Below, piece after piece: positions 48,441 through 60,459 of a stretch of DNA of 64,000 bases. Origin of the DNA: Epiperipatus broadwayi (Eukaryota > Onychophora > Udeonychophora > Euonychophora > Peripatidae). The position numbers and the translations under genes are program-made. The DNA lies in assembly GCA_028023455.1 (NCBI GenBank), contig JAQFVV010012394.1:22586900-22650899 (forward strand), read 5' to 3'. Below the pieces are notes generated by a model. That model saw nothing but the letters and a program-made list of their open reading frames with translations, was not told the DNA's origin and made no database searches. Every line of letters starts with the position of its first letter. The first letter of the stretch is position 1.

Positions 48441-48544
48441 TTAGGAATGGAAGCACACTACATAATCTTTTTATAATAATTATATTTTACTTACTGCAAC
48501 AATTTTTTATGTAATAGCTAATATATACATATTACATACATTTA

Positions 48545-49215
48545 AAAAAATCTGGAACTCCCTTACCTATCTGTAAATCAGACTGTGACTAATTTAAGTA
48601 TAGAGAATACATTATCAAGATATTTTTATTTTCTAAATGCTTTTAACATTCTTAAGTTTAACTATTAGTTAGATTTTAGCATTGTTTGAACTTCTTATAA
48701 TCAACCAATAATGCGATGGTCAAACTTATTATTTGCTTTATATAAAAACAGTTCAACTGTTGGTAAAAAAATTGAAAGTTAACAGAAATTCCATACAAAA
48801 AACAATGAGTTTGAACTATTCATTCTTTTTTTTTTATGTTTAGCAAAATAGTTTAAAGAAAAATATGGAACTCTTTTATCTGTTAATCAGACCGTGACTA
48901 GTTTAAGTATAGATAATACATTATCAAGATATTTTTATCTTCCAAATGCTTTTAATATTCTTAAGTTTTATCTTTAAATTACATTTTAGCATTGTTTGAA
49001 CTTCTTATAATCAATGAATAATGTGATGGTCAAACTCATTGTTTGCCTTATATAAAAACAATTCAACTATTGATAAAAACATTGAAAGTCATTATTTGCC
49101 TTATATAAAAACAATTCAACTATTAATAAAAAAATTGAAAGTCAACAGAAATTCCATACAAAAATAAAATTCCATACAAAAATAATGAGTTTGAATAGTT
49201 CATTCTTTTTTTTAT
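48545..49215. repeat. Tandem duplication, about 320-bp unit, two copies plus an internal partial
   Basis: 48548-48860 and 48862-49215 share long blocks in the same order (ATCAGACTGTGACTAATTTAA, TTTAGCATTGTTTGAACTTC, GTGATGGTCAAACT-type, GAAATTCCATACAAAAA). The second copy contains an extra duplication of about 60 bp with TTATATAAAAACAATTCAAC (49055-49140). Non-coding. Confidence 0.65.
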
Positions 49216-49289
49216 GTTTAGCAAAATAATTAGAATTTATTTTTTTTTGTTTGGCAAAATAGTCTATATATACTAGTGTACTTATTGTT

Positions 49290-49615
49290 CTTACTACACT
49301 ATTGTATGTGCAACTTGTTAGATCGATTTTGTGAGGTTGAATATGAACATATTTTAGTTAAAGATTTGAACTTTTTAATGAATTTTTCTACGAAAGCACT
49401 CATTCTGTTCAATACATGAAGGCTTTGTTCCCGATTTATAGCCATATCATCATCCATAATAAAAGCAATTGGATTTACTGAAAATCTCACCCACTGGCCT
49501 GTTTCTGCTATTGAATATATCTTATCCATATATCTATTGATCTGTGATGATGAATGCTTAATCTGATCAAGATAAGATGGTATTTAGCTAGACCATTAAT
49601 TGAAGCTAAGTTTAG
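49290..49615. repeat. Dispersed repeat family, copy 3 (right part)
   Basis: The right end (TATATCTATTGATCTGTGAT, AATCTGATCAAGATAAGATGG) matches 46440-46510. The left part holds a 76-codon minus frame (49299-49529) not shared with copies 1 and 2. It could be coding remnant of the same element or unrelated. Confidence 0.45.
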
Positions 49616-51250
49616 ATATAACAGAAACCAACAGAAAAAATTTGTATCGCTTAACACAATTGTGAAGACACAATAAATGAACAACAAATAAATAATTAAT
49701 GTAATTATTTTACTACTATTTAAACAATATCAAACATCACACATTAAGGTAATAAATTAGTAAGAAATACATACTAGTTTATTCATCATTTAAGTATAAT
49801 CCATTAAAGGCTATATAGCACAATCACAGTAATAATGATTTATCTTGTAGATATAAAATAGGCAGACTCCAAATGATTGTGAGTCAGCAAATCATTATTG
49901 GCAATACATCCTAAACAACAAAGTCTTTATAGAAAATAACAAATCTAAAGTGTAAACCCAGCAATCACATGTGACAATAACATGCTCATTTGTTTATACT
50001 TTTTGTATATGAGCAAAAATCAATCAATCAAAATGGTCATTTAACTTATTCCAAATCTTAAGATTAGAGTAAGTGACAAAGAACATGTTCATTATTATTT
50101 AAACCCTAAGTGATTTAGTGCAGTAATTCAGTGTAAGGCTCTGAAGTATATAACCCTTTGATTTCAATTCTGGTCCTCAAACATCTTATGAATCCTTGAG
50201 CAACCAAGTCATTCAATTATTTTTTATCGTTATAGATTTATATTTATTATCATTTATATAAATATTTTTGTTCTAAATTAATAAATGAAAAATATGCTAT
50301 ATTTTTTAAATATATTAGGCATTAAATTCTACATAGTAAAGTTAATTATTTAGAATATTTAATTAACTATATAAGCAAACAGTTTACACTTTGTGGCTAA
50401 TTGTTCTAAATCAAAATATATAAAATGTGCTAACACGCACAAGCACACAAAGCTAAAAACAAATAAAGAAAAGTATATATTATTTTATTTTAATATATAT
50501 ATTTAATCAAATGGCTAAGTGCTTTCAAGGGTCAAAGCCCTCATATTCATAGCCGTTTTGTAAAAATATAAGAAATTGATTAGGAGCGATGTAAATTTAT
50601 GCAAATAAAATGATTACGCATTCCATTTCTTGGATATTTTGTAGCAAGAGTCTTTTCTATTTATGGCGTCGCCATCTCTAGAGATAAAGTAAGCCTCTTT
50701 TATCTTCCTTTTAAGATTGTGTCACCCTCTGCAAACCACTACTGGATTTCCAGGTTGGCAATCGTGACCAGCTGAAGTGCGGTGCTGTGCAAAAACTGAA
50801 CTATAAGCAGTGTCCACCAGTGCTTTATTGTAGGAGTAAGTGTGTTGGGATATTGTCTGATTAATACTATAACTCTAATAAAACTATAATTTTTTTATTT
50901 ATAATAGACACTTATAATAATATTTATTGTTACAACAGCTTTTTTGAAAGCTATGACTAATTTTGTTAAATATTGCTAACAGAGAATATTTTTTACAGGC
51001 CAATAATAAAATTAAATATATTATAACTTCAGAATTCCAAGCATTTCCATCTTTAGTTTTGTCAATTAAAAAAATAAACTTTTTAAATAAATTGAGCACA
51101 AGTTATCATTTAAAGAAATTTTTTTTTTTCTGAGAAAACAAATATTTCTTATAAAATTTTAATTTGAAGTATTGATCTTTTTTTATATATAAAAAAATAA
51201 ACATTATATTTTTCAATTTATTGTTAAAGATTGAGAATTGAAAAATGTCT
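49616..51250. other. UBA6 intron, no clear gene
   Basis: AT-rich. Near 50513-50560 GGCTAAGTGCTTTCAAGG and GGGTCAAAGCCC faintly resemble tRNA A and B boxes but are too close together. A GC-richer stretch at 50650-50830 contains ATGGCGTCGCCATC but no reading frame. Confidence 0.5.
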
Positions 51251-51254
51251 TGGA

Positions 51255-52560
51255 TTTTTTTTTATTTATTTTAAAAATGATATTTATTAAACAAAAATTT
51301 TATACAGACAAATAAAATGGTAATATAAATTTCAAAAGGTACATTTTGTAAATATATAGCAAAAGCACATGAAGTTAAAAAAAAAACAAAAAAACACAGG
51401 GAAAGAACTATCTACTTATAATGGGATTGAAAGAGAAACCAGACACCATGAAGCATCTACAATATCTGTATGGGCCAGCACCCTATTTCTATTTTTAATT
51501 TTTGAAATTTTAATGTAAAATAGTGATTCAATTTTCTGCATGTATGGTTGAAACAAAAATGGCATCTTATGAATGAAAAAGTTAACATAAGAAAAGTAAT
51601 AACCTTAATTGAAGGGGAAAGGCCCTGTTTCATGTTATCAGTGAGAGTGGCAATAGAGAAGCACGTGATTTAATAATTGATTCAATGACATTTCTATAAG
51701 TAAGACACTGGTACAGAAAATGATGAATTGTTTCTTCAGACTTATGATAAAGGGAACAAAGGGGGCAGGGCCAATGTTAGCATGATGAATGGGTAGGACT
51801 TCCAAATTGATTTTGAATTTGTTGATTATCTGTTTTATTTGTAATAATAGGGGAAGACAGGGACGATCGAGGTTGACTAGCACTATAAGTCATGTTGTAA
51901 ATCTCCTAAAAGAGTACTTTCTTAGAAAATGTGTGATGATTAAATAAGTAGCAATGGATTTGATTAAGAATTGAAAAATAATAGCTTTAGTGCATAGAGG
52001 CATATCAGTAGGTGTGACTAGAACAAATTTCATAGCATCAGGATAAGCAGAGGCAAATTTAAAAAACAGTACTAAATAACTTTGAGTGATCTTCGGCATG
52101 TTCTCTAAGGTTCCAATACTAATTGCAACAGCTCTTTTATTCCAAATCAGTTTGGAGCACAGTAAATTAATCTTCTTGAAAGCATTAGTATAGTTAATAA
52201 TCAGCATATAGTAAATCATTTTTAAAAAAATCAAGATATTGATAAGAGTGATTTTTGTATAAAGAGAAAGGTACGTTTTGAACAAGAAATTAGTTATACT
52301 TTCAACAGATGTAAGGATAGACTTCTGAACAGATATTCTCATAACATTCATTGATTTATAAATGGGAAATCCAAGAAAATTATGATGGGGAGCAGTGAAA
52401 ATACTATTACCAGTGAGTATACTCCATGTGGATGACTTACTAAAATTAAACAGTGTGCCATATAAACTTCGAGAATAGAAGTGAAGGAAGATATTTCTTA
52501 AAGGGAAGGTAAATGACAAGATCATTCATGAACAATATGTTTGACTGATCAGCGGAATAT
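51255..52560 (-). mobile_element. 5'-truncated L1/Tx1-like LINE with poly(A)
   Basis: The minus-strand frame 51890-52525 reads as the C-terminal RT thumb region of L1/Tx1-type LINEs: LFNFSKSSTWSIL, HHNFLGFPIYKS, LSLYTKITLINILI and INLLCSKLIWNKRA. Downstream, in a second frame near 51665-51790, is a zinc-knuckle-like CPLCSLYHKSEETIHHF...C (C-x2-C-x10-H-x4-C). The 3' end at about 51255 is AATAAATAAAAAAAAA on the minus strand, a poly(A) signal plus tail. It is broken by frameshifts and lacks endonuclease and RT core, so it is dead on arrival by 5' truncation. Confidence 0.75.
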
Positions 52561-54045
52561 ACATTTGAAGTAGAATTAATGCATAAATTTTCACTGAAGT
52601 TATTATTGAAACTTAAGCAGTTCAAATAATAATAGCAAGTTTATATTTTTAATATATGTAAAATGAATCAAAGTTTAGGTAACCTTGCAAGCCAGTCAAG
52701 ATGGCTAGCTAAAAAATAAAAAATAATTGAGAAAATTATAAAAATTAGATGGAACAAATTCTTAACTGAAAGCTTATTCATACAAGTATTGCGTGATTTT
52801 TATCAATTCCAATAAAAATATTTCATGACAGAAACTTTAGCATGCAAAGGTTCATTATAATCATAAACTATATATTTGAAAGAGAACAGCTGAATTCATG
52901 TCAGAAGATTCTGTTTGTTTGTTTTTTTCAAATTATTTAGTTACATATCTATTAAACTGGCTCCATTTAAACAATTAATTTATTGTTCAAAATATTTATA
53001 TTGTGGCTAAAAGTTAGCTTTGACAAATATAACTTATTATAAAATTATAATGCACATTTTAAACAAAAGATTTTTTAAAAAAATCCAAAGAATAATTGAC
53101 AAATATTGTTAGTGCAAATTCTGTGATTTCATGTAAAATCAATCCCATAAAAACACAATCAATAAAAATAGCTAATTTTAAATAGATTATTACTTTATAT
53201 TAATTCGGATAAAGAAATTAATTCAATAATATTTATTTAGTGATTCGTAAAAGTGTCATGTTGAACATAGTGCATACTTCCAATTATTCGTAAAATTTAC
53301 TTTATCTCACTTTCAATACACACAAAAAAAAATTGTTGGAATGCATAAATTCTATATTTATTTCACTTTGCGTAAAAAAAAATATATAAAAAGAACCAAT
53401 AAAGCTCATCAACTTTCTGAATGAACTTTTTGAGATCAGATTCACTCTTACAGAGAGTTGATACTTATTGTAATCATACATGGTGTCCCAAGTCTCCATA
53501 CATAGGAAAAATATTTAGATTCGTCACCGCAGCCAGTAGAATAACCTGCAAGATCCCTTATCTTTTCCTTCTCCACATTTACTTGTGAGGCCATTTAAAA
53601 GCCGTGAAAAAGAAAATAGTTAGATACATGGATCATTTAAAGGATTGCATTGGAAATGCAATTATTTGCATAAAAAATATCTTGGAATATGTTTGCCATA
53701 AGTGATAGAGAACATTTCATGTGTGTGTAAAAAGACGTGGCAACATGTGAACATTTTGTTAATATTTTATAATTTTTATCACGAATCTTTTGCAAATAAA
53801 GATACATTTAGCTATCATTTCCATTTTTCCTACATATGGAGATGATACCATGTATAAAAAATATACACACACACATTTATTAATATCAACAATGATTACA
53901 AAAGCAAGAAAAGCCAAAAATAAAAGATATATAATTATCATTTAGGGACAGAGGAGGGATAATACTTAAGTCTCTGCATTTTTTTGTGTGTGTATGTTTC
54001 TTATTCATATTAGATATACATATACTTAAACAGAAGATGGATAAG
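52561..54045. other. UBA6 intron, one tiny ORF of doubtful value
   Basis: AT-rich intron. The only protein-like piece is a 48-codon minus frame at 53448-53594 (MASQVNVEKEKIRD, then GCGDESKYFS), with a purine at -3 and GCC after the ATG. It is too short to call and has no known match. Confidence 0.4.
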
Positions 54046-54047
54046 AA

Positions 54048-54112
54048 TCTCATGGTCCAATGGCAACATATCTGTCTGCTACCTCTATGATCTGGTTCCC
54101 AAGCTCAGGCTG
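54048..54112 (+). pseudogene. tRNA-like SINE head or tRNA pseudogene
   Basis: TCTCATGGTCCAATGGCAAC resembles the 5' part and A box of tRNA-Glu/Asp. After a proper interval GATCTGGTTCCCAAGCTC resembles the B box and T-arm. The total of 65 nt is close to tRNA size. The acceptor and T stems do not pair well, so it is not a functional tRNA. It may be the head of a short retroposon on the + strand, opposite to UBA6. Confidence 0.45.
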
Positions 54113-54510
54113 AATAAATTTTTTCAAAAAGGTTTATAACTTTTCTTTCTGATAAACGACTCATAATCAACCCACTTAACCATCCAAGATTAATCAGTAA
54201 ACTGATAACTAGCTATTCTTTGCCAGAGAATAAAACCCAAGGATGGAAAATCGCTTAAAGTATCACTATTTGATTATTGACATGCTTTTATCTCACGCTG
54301 ATAAAGACATTATTACACATAAGGCAAAAACAAATTACCAGAAAAATATATATAAATTTATGAAGCAAATGACAAGAGTATTTTTCAACTTTTTTTTCAT
54401 TTTTATTACTAGAAATCAAATTCCATAAAATACACAATTCAAATTTTATTTTTTAAAACTTAAAATATAAATTCCATTCATCTATTAAAGTTAGAAATTC
54501 AATAAAATAC

Positions 54511-54591
54511 CTTTATTGGAGGATTCTGATTTCGACAAAAATCATCTATCTTCACTTGGAGTTTTAAGGGAACTTCAGTTAAAATTACACA
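54511..54591 (-). CDS. UBA6: UBA6 exon (end of first adenylation half-domain)
   Basis: This is an internal exon of 81 nt, phase 0 at both ends, the most 5' UBA6 exon in the window. Read on the minus strand it follows a TTTTTAG acceptor and ends AAG before GTATTT. It encodes 27 residues, including VILTEVPLKLQ and DDFCR, and ends in NPPIK. From memory this matches vertebrate UBA6 at about residues 156-182 closely, and it fits UBA6 better than UBA1, which differs in the PPIK stretch. UBA6 activates ubiquitin (and FAT10 in vertebrates) by adenylation and thioester formation in the cytoplasm, then loads USE1/UBE2Z. The next exon joins in frame 23.6 kb downstream. I could not find the upstream exon between here and 64000, so it probably lies outside the window. 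No catalytic residue is in this exon. Confidence 0.9.
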
Positions 54592-56190
54592 CTAAAAATA
54601 AATGCATATATTTTATATTTTTTTAACAAAAAAAAATTATAACACTATTGTTTGTGTATTACTTCGAAGATAATTTAATCAAAACTCAATATTTCAAAAA
54701 AAATAAAAATAATTCCAAATTACAAAGTTTACCATTTACAATAAGAAACAATAATTTTTCTAGCATAAAAGAAATTGTCATTACAAAGATAAGCAGGCTA
54801 GTTCTGTAATAAGAGATGTAAGGAAACTTATTTTTGTACATGCTATGTTCGAACTTTCAATACAATTAATAAAATCGTGATTATAACTAAGAGTACAAAT
54901 TAAATAACATATAAATTAAAAGACCCTCAGGGCACAATACGCTGGAATTATATTTAATTATTAATTATTCTAAAACCCTTAATATTAATCTCTTACAGTC
55001 TATATATGAATATTTACAATATATATATTTAACATGAACACAATCCTTAGGCATACTAAAAAAAACGAACAAGAGTGACCTCTTGCCTACATCCATCTGA
55101 AGCAGGGATTAAATTGATTATGATGGCCAGTCCAGGTCCTTCTTCTTGCTCCGTGTTGCAGGCCCCTCTCACTCGTTTTTGGTTAATCCATCTTTTTAAT
55201 AGCTCTGCTCAATTGTTCTTTGCAATCATTTACTGTTGTTATTTTTACTTAATATTTCTTAGAAATACGTTTTACTAATTGGTTTTCTGTAATCTAATCG
55301 CAGTTATCTATTTGTACAGATTAATTAAAATACTTTGATTTTAGTATTTGTACAGATTAATTTATTATTGAATATATATGTATATGTGAGTGTATTACTG
55401 CTATGTCACACACTTTTCAATATAACTTATTATTTTGCGCACAGCAGTACACAAATCCAAATTAAAATGAATTCCCATCACTTCAAAAAAACTTTAGATT
55501 TGGGCTACCCAATTTTTAAAAAAGAAAAATATCTCTACAGCACACTTATTCATTCTTTAGAAGATAATACCAAACTGAATAGAAACCAGTTATAATTTGT
55601 GAGAAAATAATGCAATAGAAAAATATTGTATTGTCAAATATGGCCATGGAGATTCAGATGGATTCAAATATTTAGTGCTTTTAGTTCACCAGATGAATTA
55701 AGATTGTCTGCGAAAGATATGTATAGTGAGAGAGGATGGTTAAAATTTTTACATTTGTGAATAATTGTGATCAAATGGAATTTTAAATGAAGGATATGCT
55801 GACAAAAATTTGGAAAAATAGTCATTTTTCAATAATAAAAAAATATATATATAATTTTTTTATGTTGAAAATATTTTATTGTCCTGACAGAACACCCAAA
55901 TAATTGTATCTATTCCTAGATAATTTCACATTTCTTTCCATTTCTTGTTACATATATTGAAGCGGTCATATATATACATGCATATATATGTGCTTTATGT
56001 ATATATTTTGCTATTAATTTAAAACATATTAAGGCATTTAAAAAAAAAAAAATTACAAAAATGTAAATTTTATTACGCAATTTAATTATTAGTTGGTATG
56101 TGTGAAAAAGATGGGGTTTCAAATCAGCAAAGAAAGTTTAACTTTCTAATTAACCAATTGACATTAAAAGAATGTAGGTACTAAATTCTA
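54592..56190. other. UBA6 intron, no clear gene
   Basis: AT-rich. A GC-richer patch at 55075-55210 has a 67-codon plus frame without recognised motifs and is probably a repeat fragment. Nothing else was found. Confidence 0.5.
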
Positions 56191-56372
56191 TTAAAACAGG
56201 CAAAAGTCTCCATGCCACTCAGTGCAAGAGTAATTAATGGGTGTCAGAAGGCTTGTGCATAAAATCCCTATCTAGTGCCTACTCATCCAATATCCCCAGA
56301 CTAGTTTCTAACTTGTGGCTATCATCAGTGAGGAGCCTTGGCTCTGAGAGCACTGCATCTAGATCTTAGGAT
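56191..56372. mobile_element. Short retroposon, central-domain type
   Basis: Matches the middle of the 26999-27277 element closely (GGCTTGTGCATAAAATCCCT, CTACTCATCCAATATCCCCA, CAGTGAGGAGCCTTGG, TAGATCTTAGGATCT). It is flanked by a 10-bp duplication CTAAATTCTA (56181-56190, 56373-56382). The right hairpin arm and GATCATGTG tail are absent. It shows that the central part can move on its own. Confidence 0.65.
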
Positions 56373-56382
56373 CTAAATTCTA

Positions 56383-58763
56383 ATTTTAGAATTTATATTT
56401 AGTGTAGCATTGTCATTACAATAAAAGGTGATGAGAAATATGTATACTTACTGGAGATTAGATTAAATCAAAAGACATTCAGAATTTAATTTAAAAAATT
56501 CAATTAGTAAAATTTCAAAATTAAATTGCATTAAGATTATAATCAGTAAGATTCTTTCAGATAATAAAGAAAAGAATTTTCCTTAAGTTTAAATTAATTA
56601 ATTAATTTGGGGAACAGCCGTTACCTTTGTCTCGAGATGTACATATAGGAAAGGGAAAAAAGAGTTTTAATTATTGTAAACTCCTTGTAGTTTTATAAAC
56701 TTCTTGTAAAGTTTTCTTTTAAAGCTGTGTTAAATTAGGTAATGCTATGATCAGTGAATAGATCACCGCAATTTCTCTGGCCATCATTGATGAAGCCGAG
56801 TATGGAGTTCCCTGGTTTTACAGAATGCTAGGCCGATCAAGTCTCTGCCTACCATTGATGATCCAAATTGCTGACATACCATGCCGTCACCCTCAAAAGA
56901 AAGCCACTAATATAAAATTCTACCAGTAAACAATTAAAACCTTTTTAATATGCTATTTTCTTTGCTTCCACAAATTATATATTAATCATTCTATATGTTT
57001 CTTATCATATTATTTAGATGTCTTATTGCCTTATTTGAATATTTTCTTAATGCACGCTTAGTTAATTGTACAAAGTAAGGAAGATCGACTATTGCACTAG
57101 AAACTAGATCTTAAATTTGCTAGACTTATTGTTTAAGAATCAGACGAACGTAAATTTAGTAAAATATTTCAATGATTAAATATTTGATGTTATTTAAAGA
57201 AAAGTCCAGTAATTAAATAAAGGCAAGATATTTAAAATCCCTCTCTCTCTCTGAGTCTAATTTGTTTTTTTATTATTTGCGATTTTAAACTTGTCTGTTT
57301 AAAATCAGTTCTTCCAAAATATCATTCACCATTAACACAATTATAATGGTTTATATAAAACTTTCAAATTTAAAAAATTAAGATCGAGTGTTAAAATGTT
57401 TAAAAGCAATCACTATTTTCTGTTTTGGGAAGGGACAATTATATATGTATTCTGCGTGTAGGTGATTTATAAACAACCTGTAGTTTTAAAATAAAATTTA
57501 ATGTTCGAAGTTCAAAGTTAAAACTTCGTTTCTTTTTTTTTTTTTTGATAAATATATGTGTATACTGTATGATATGATAGTTTAATTCTTTAAAACAATT
57601 TAATATATTATCATTGTAGCTTATCGTATCAATAATTCTTTATATATGTGAGACCTATGGGGCGAATCTCTAATCAAGCAGAGAGCAATTTCTTTATAAA
57701 ATTTTATTATATAAAATAACTGTGTAGGCCATGATTTATAATAGATGTCCGCATATTATAAACTTATGACATGAACACTTATGCTTTATTTTATATAGAT
57801 TTAATTTTAAGGCCAATTACTTATTATTTTATATAAATATAGAATTATTGGGAAGTTTAAGTGCATGTTTATTTCATTGCGTTTCTACAGCAGGCATATA
57901 TCTCTGATTTGGAAAATTTATTTTGACTGGTTCATTTAAATAAGTATCATGCAAATGCATGAACATTCCTTTTATTTTTCAGACCCAGAAGGTCTTCTTA
58001 TTTCTAGTTACCAGTGCAGTGGATCATTCCTGCCTGTTAATGAGAGTTATTTAGGGTTACATGAAGACGCTCATTCCTTCATTCCATGACTCATTTAACT
58101 TCGCAAAAGCGAATATATTCCTGTCGTTGCCTTATTAAAAGACTTGGATATGATATCACAGAGGCGATCATATTCTAGTCTACTTCGTTATTTGTTTATT
58201 ACTTTTTCAGTACTGCCTTCCTTATTCCTTAAAACCTGATATTTCAGCATTCATTGGTCATGATCATGAGAGTTATACATTTATCTATTTAACCATATTT
58301 CTAGAGTTAATTAAACTCACCTTGATTTATTTATTATCATGTACTTGCTTGAGGGATATCTGCCCCAAAGATGAAATGTGTTCATCATCCGAGGTCTCTT
58401 ATTTATATATATATATGTTATACAGTGAAACTTTTATATATGTAATCATCAATTAATGTAATTCCACTATCTTTTAAGTCTAGCAACCAAATTAAGTGGT
58501 AGTCATTTCTTTTGTTTATTTGTTTGTAATTAAGTGGTAGTCATTTTGTATCTTATATCTAGATTGCATTGAGTGTTTTGTTTGCCACAATGAGGTCACA
58601 GAATTATAAGCTACTTTTAAGAGGCTCACCTATCCTTGATCAACGAGCCTAAAATGAAGTAGTATGTAAGTTGGAATAAGTTGTGATGGTTTAAATCACC
58701 CTGGTGGTGATTTTGCGGATGTCGACTCATTCTGACAGTTACAATATATATACAGACAATATC
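56383..58763. other. UBA6 intron, no clear gene
   Basis: AT-rich. A GC-richer 150-bp patch at 56750-56905 looks like a repeat fragment of unknown type, and there is a short (CT)n at about 57242-57252. No coding signal. Confidence 0.5.
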
Positions 58764-58965
58764 ATTTATACACCTTCATTAATCACTTTTTACAAAGCAA
58801 TCAAAAATAAAAATTTATTCCTTGATATTTTTTTTAACAATTTCAATTGATCAGCTGTTGGAGGGAACTCTGATGAAGACTGCCAGTCAGTTGATTAAGA
58901 AAATAACAAGAAATACATTTTTATTTGATTTCATTATAAAAAATGATTAATGAAGGTATATAAAT
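58764..58965. repeat. Foldback element
   Basis: Arms ATTTATACACCTTCATTAAT (left) and the complement of ATTAATGAAGGTATATAAAT (right) extend about 90 nt with mismatches. The loop near 58860-58885 carries CTGATGAAGACTGCCAGTCA, the motif shared with the foldbacks at 3170 and 32633. Confidence 0.65.
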
Positions 58966-59551
58966 AGTATAATTTCACATTCACTTGTTTTTTTTTAGAA
59001 AGTTATGTTGTTAGAAAAAATGTGTCTTTTTTGGCAATAAAAGTGTGATAGTCATCTTATAAGATGTTAATTGCCAAAGTTACATTCATAGATGTGTCAA
59101 TTTTTACATCAATCAAGAATATAATCTTAATGATTATTTTCATCTAACCAATTTATATTAAGGTTTATCAAGATAATATTTCACAGGGAAGATATCAGAC
59201 TAGATAAACACTTTCTTAATATTGTTTCGGCTGCTGAAAGGAGTTTGCTATTAACTGAAAAGAGACCCTTTCATTCCTCTTGGAGGCCTTAAAGGAACCG
59301 AGCAGGGCAAATTCCTAATGTCCACTGCATACGTTCTTGTCGTTGCAGCTGTTATTACTATGTGATTATTCATATAGTATACGAACATGGAAGGGCTGCT
59401 CACCAACACGCATTAGCCAGCGTGGTGAGTTTATTCGCTTTTTACCTCTGAGTTTAAGATCAAGAAACACCATGATCTTTCTTCTCAGTGCCTGATAAGG
59501 CAGAATGAATGTTTGTGTAAATGATAAATATTTTTCCAATACATATATACA

Positions 59552-60457
59552 ATGACGAGAGACAAAAATAAGGCATGGCCTTTATTCCCAGGAGGCTGTA
59601 AAGTCACCAACCAAGGCAGCGGTTGGTGGCCGAAGACGGAGGGTGCTAAGAATCCCCTGATTGTGGACCCAGGCTGCCATTTGATGACGACTTTTTATTT
59701 AGGTACTTACAACTGCAGATCACTTTCAAGTGAAGGAAGATTGCAAGAATTAGAAGAAGAACTGTCTTATATTAAATGGGACATTATTGGACGTTGTGAA
59801 GTTAGAAGAAAAGGTGAAGAGACAATTGATTTAAAAAGTGGACAAGGCACAAATATTGGAAATACAAGTGGAGTAGGATTCATTATAAATAAAAAGTGGA
59901 AGAACAATATTGTGGATATTGATGGTGTATCGGACAGAGTGGCAAGATTAGTTATACAACTTAATAGCAGATACCAATTGCAGATAATTCAGGTTTATGC
60001 CCCAACAAGTTCTCATAGTGATGAAGTAGTAGAAGATTTTTATATGGATGCACAAAAGGCTTTTGATCAGAGTAAACAACATTTTAAAATTGTTGCGGGA
60101 GACTTTAATGCTAGAATTGGTAAACAAATGAAAGATGAAAGTGCTGTAGGTAATTTTGGTTATGGTAATAGAAATGAGAGAGGACATAGACTTGTGGAGT
60201 TTGCAGAAAAAGAAAAACTTTATATTATGAATTCTTTTTATGAGAAAAAGGTTAAAAGGAAATGGACATGGAAACATCCAAATGAAGGTACAGCAGAATT
60301 GGATTATATTTTGACTAACAGGAAATATATATTTCAAGATTGTAATGTTCTTAATAAATTTAGCACAGGAAGTGATCATCGATTAATAAGGTGTAAGATA
60401 CGTGTTAATGTAAAACTAGAGACAAAAATTATTAAGAAAAACAATATTTACAGTTGA
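59552..60457 (+). pseudogene. RTE endonuclease domain
   Basis: An open frame of 301 codons. Endonuclease/exonuclease/phosphatase-fold motifs in order are LGTYNCRSL (about residue 50), IGRCEVRRKGEE (metal-binding Glu), IIQVYAPTS, VAGDFNARIGK (catalytic D and N), RKWTWKHPN, AELDYILTN and GSDHRLIR (catalytic D-H). A short deletion is seen after LKSG compared with the copy at 37.9 kb, which has extra residues there. The frame is lost near 60440 before the linker, so endonuclease and RT are no longer one protein. The enzyme would nick target DNA to prime reverse transcription. Confidence 0.85.
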
Positions 60458-60459
60458 TA

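Noticed and set aside
54048-54112. Functional tRNA gene
   Set aside because: A- and B-box-like parts are present, but the acceptor and T stems do not pair.
59948-60379. 143-codon minus frame, and its twin at 37433-37864
   Set aside because: Both are antisense shadows of the conserved LINE endonuclease, which explains their similarity.
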